Source of the DNA: Pseudomonadota bacterium
GTDB lineage: Bacteria; Pseudomonadota; Gammaproteobacteria; Burkholderiales; Ferrovaceae
Length of the DNA: 6,984 nt
NCBI GenBank assembly: GCA_021828745.1
Contig: JAJZDE010000066.1
Location: 1-6,984, forward strand
Reading direction: 5' to 3'
Shown here piece by piece: positions 6,696-6,984 of the stretch (within the stretch, counting starts at the first letter, position 1; each line of letters opens with the position of its first letter). The notes beneath the pieces are model-generated. The model searched no databases. It worked only from the letters and a program-made list of their open reading frames with translations, and was not told the origin of the DNA. Position numbers and translations under genes: made by a program.

Positions 6696-6795
6696 CGCCA
6701 ATCGCTGGATCGCCAGACTAGCTCTGGTCGATACCCACAGGTTTATGCGGCGTTCACCATTCTCTCCAGCCTCACACCGACGGTGCCTCTCCCAA

Positions 6796-6885
6796 GGCCC
6801 TATCCCCGCAGGCACGGGGGAAACTCCGAGCCAATTCCTCGCATCGTGCGATGACGGGGCCTATCCCCGCAGGCACGGGGGAAAC
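6796..6885 (-). CRISPR. Minimal type I-E-like CRISPR array: two 29-nt repeats, one 32-nt spacer
   Basis: Two 29-nt repeats lie at 6796-6824 and 6857-6885, identical except at the third base (C versus G). They flank a 32-nt unique spacer (6825-6856), so the period is 61 nt, as is usual for type I-E. The repeat core CTATCCCCGCAGGCACGGGG, ending GAAAC, reads on the minus strand as GTTTCCCCCGTGCCTGCGGG followed by GATAGGCCC. This closely resembles the Escherichia coli I-E repeat and contains the short stem CCCCG/CGGGG. By that resemblance crRNA transcription is on the minus strand, with the 5' handle ATAGGCCC. The leader should then lie to the right of 6885, but those bases are not notably AT-rich. 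No cas gene is in the window, and no perfect repeat occurs at 6735 or 6918. It may be an orphan or decaying array, or serve cas genes elsewhere. Confidence 0.8.
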
Positions 6886-6984
6886 CCGTACACATACCGG
6901 GCTGGGATGTTAGGACCCTGATTATCCCACCGGTCAAATCCCACATTAATCCGCGCGGTAATGAGCCTGATTTCCCGGAATGAT
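6886..6984. other. CRISPR flank on the predicted leader side
   Basis: These 99 nt carry no gene. A possible degenerate repeat sits at 6918-6946, exactly 61 nt after the second repeat. ATCCCAC occurs twice (6924-6930 and 6938-6944). There is no obvious AT-rich leader or promoter within the visible part. Confidence 0.4.

Larger units (their letters stand above)
5976..6795. other. 820-nt gene-free region rich in short repeats and dyads
   Basis: No frame here shows a recognisable protein. The longest open frame (6293-6721, plus) has no family motif, crosses several repeats and dyads, and lacks a convincing ribosome site. I saw no tRNA or rRNA. The stretch 6241-6420 is about 41% GC by direct count (74 of 180), well below the flanking genes. 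A pyrimidine-rich tract occupies about 6549-6590. The region holds the TTACCACG repeats, several hairpins and the GTTAC palindromes listed separately. It could be an untranslated RNA locus, a protein-binding cluster or a decayed mobile element; the sequence alone does not decide. Confidence 0.6.

Noticed and set aside
6293..6721. Open frame of 142 codons in the gene-free region
   Set aside because: There is no recognisable motif, and it crosses several repeats and dyads that are better explained as non-coding structure. Composition does not resemble the neighbouring genes.
6713..6727. Hairpin CCAGA-CTAGC-TCTGG
   Set aside because: A 5-bp stem with a 5-nt loop is common by chance and no supporting context was found.
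6735..6763. Possible further CRISPR repeat to the left of the array
   Set aside because: In the 61-nt register there is no meaningful match. A partial likeness (GATACCCACAGG at 6730-6741) is out of register by about 10 nt.
6564..6815. Minus-strand open frame of 83 codons
   Set aside because: Its start lies within the CRISPR repeat and it runs through both GTTAC palindromes, so the recurring RY-VT residues come from the repeats, not from a protein family.

Overview
The window looks like a chromosomal segment of a proteobacterium, most likely beta- or gamma-proteobacterial. This rests on the protein style (HAMP chemoreceptor, hybrid kinase, REC-HD-GYP), the moderately high GC content of the genes and a type I-E-like CRISPR repeat. 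I cannot name the genus. Two separate proteins carry a periplasmic CXXCH haem c motif, which fits an organism that respires with c-type cytochromes and monitors redox, oxygen or small gaseous ligands.

Positions 1-3040, minus strand, hold a two-gene operon. The first gene encodes a response regulator with an N-terminal excisionase/MerR-like helix-turn-helix and a C-terminal receiver. The second overlaps it by 8 bp (2420-2427) and encodes a large membrane hybrid histidine kinase that runs off the left edge after 809 codons. The kinase order is TM, haem c sensor, TM, HAMP, GAF, coiled coil, HisKA, HATPase and the start of a receiver. That receiver has Gly where the phosphorylatable Asp is expected.

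Positions 3041-3225 are a divergent control region with a run of 9-bp direct repeats. Positions 3226-5975, plus strand, hold a second operon. It encodes a methyl-accepting chemotaxis protein with its own periplasmic CXXCH sensor, followed after 20 nt by a REC-HD-GYP regulator predicted to degrade cyclic di-GMP. The two divergent operons together look like one redox/haem signalling locus with three outputs: transcription, chemotaxis and cyclic di-GMP turnover. That functional link is inference from gene order and from the shared sensor layout.

Positions 5976-6795 carry no convincing gene. The stretch is relatively AT-rich and full of short repeats and dyads: a TTACCACG family, a 14-bp inverted repeat, and two mutually inverted GTTAC-N3-GTAAC palindromes. 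The 5-mer GTTAC/GTAAC occurs ten times between 6156 and 6691. Positions 6796-6885 form a minimal CRISPR array of two 29-nt type I-E-like repeats around one 32-nt spacer. No cas gene is in the window. The last 99 nt hold at most a weak, in-register degenerate repeat.
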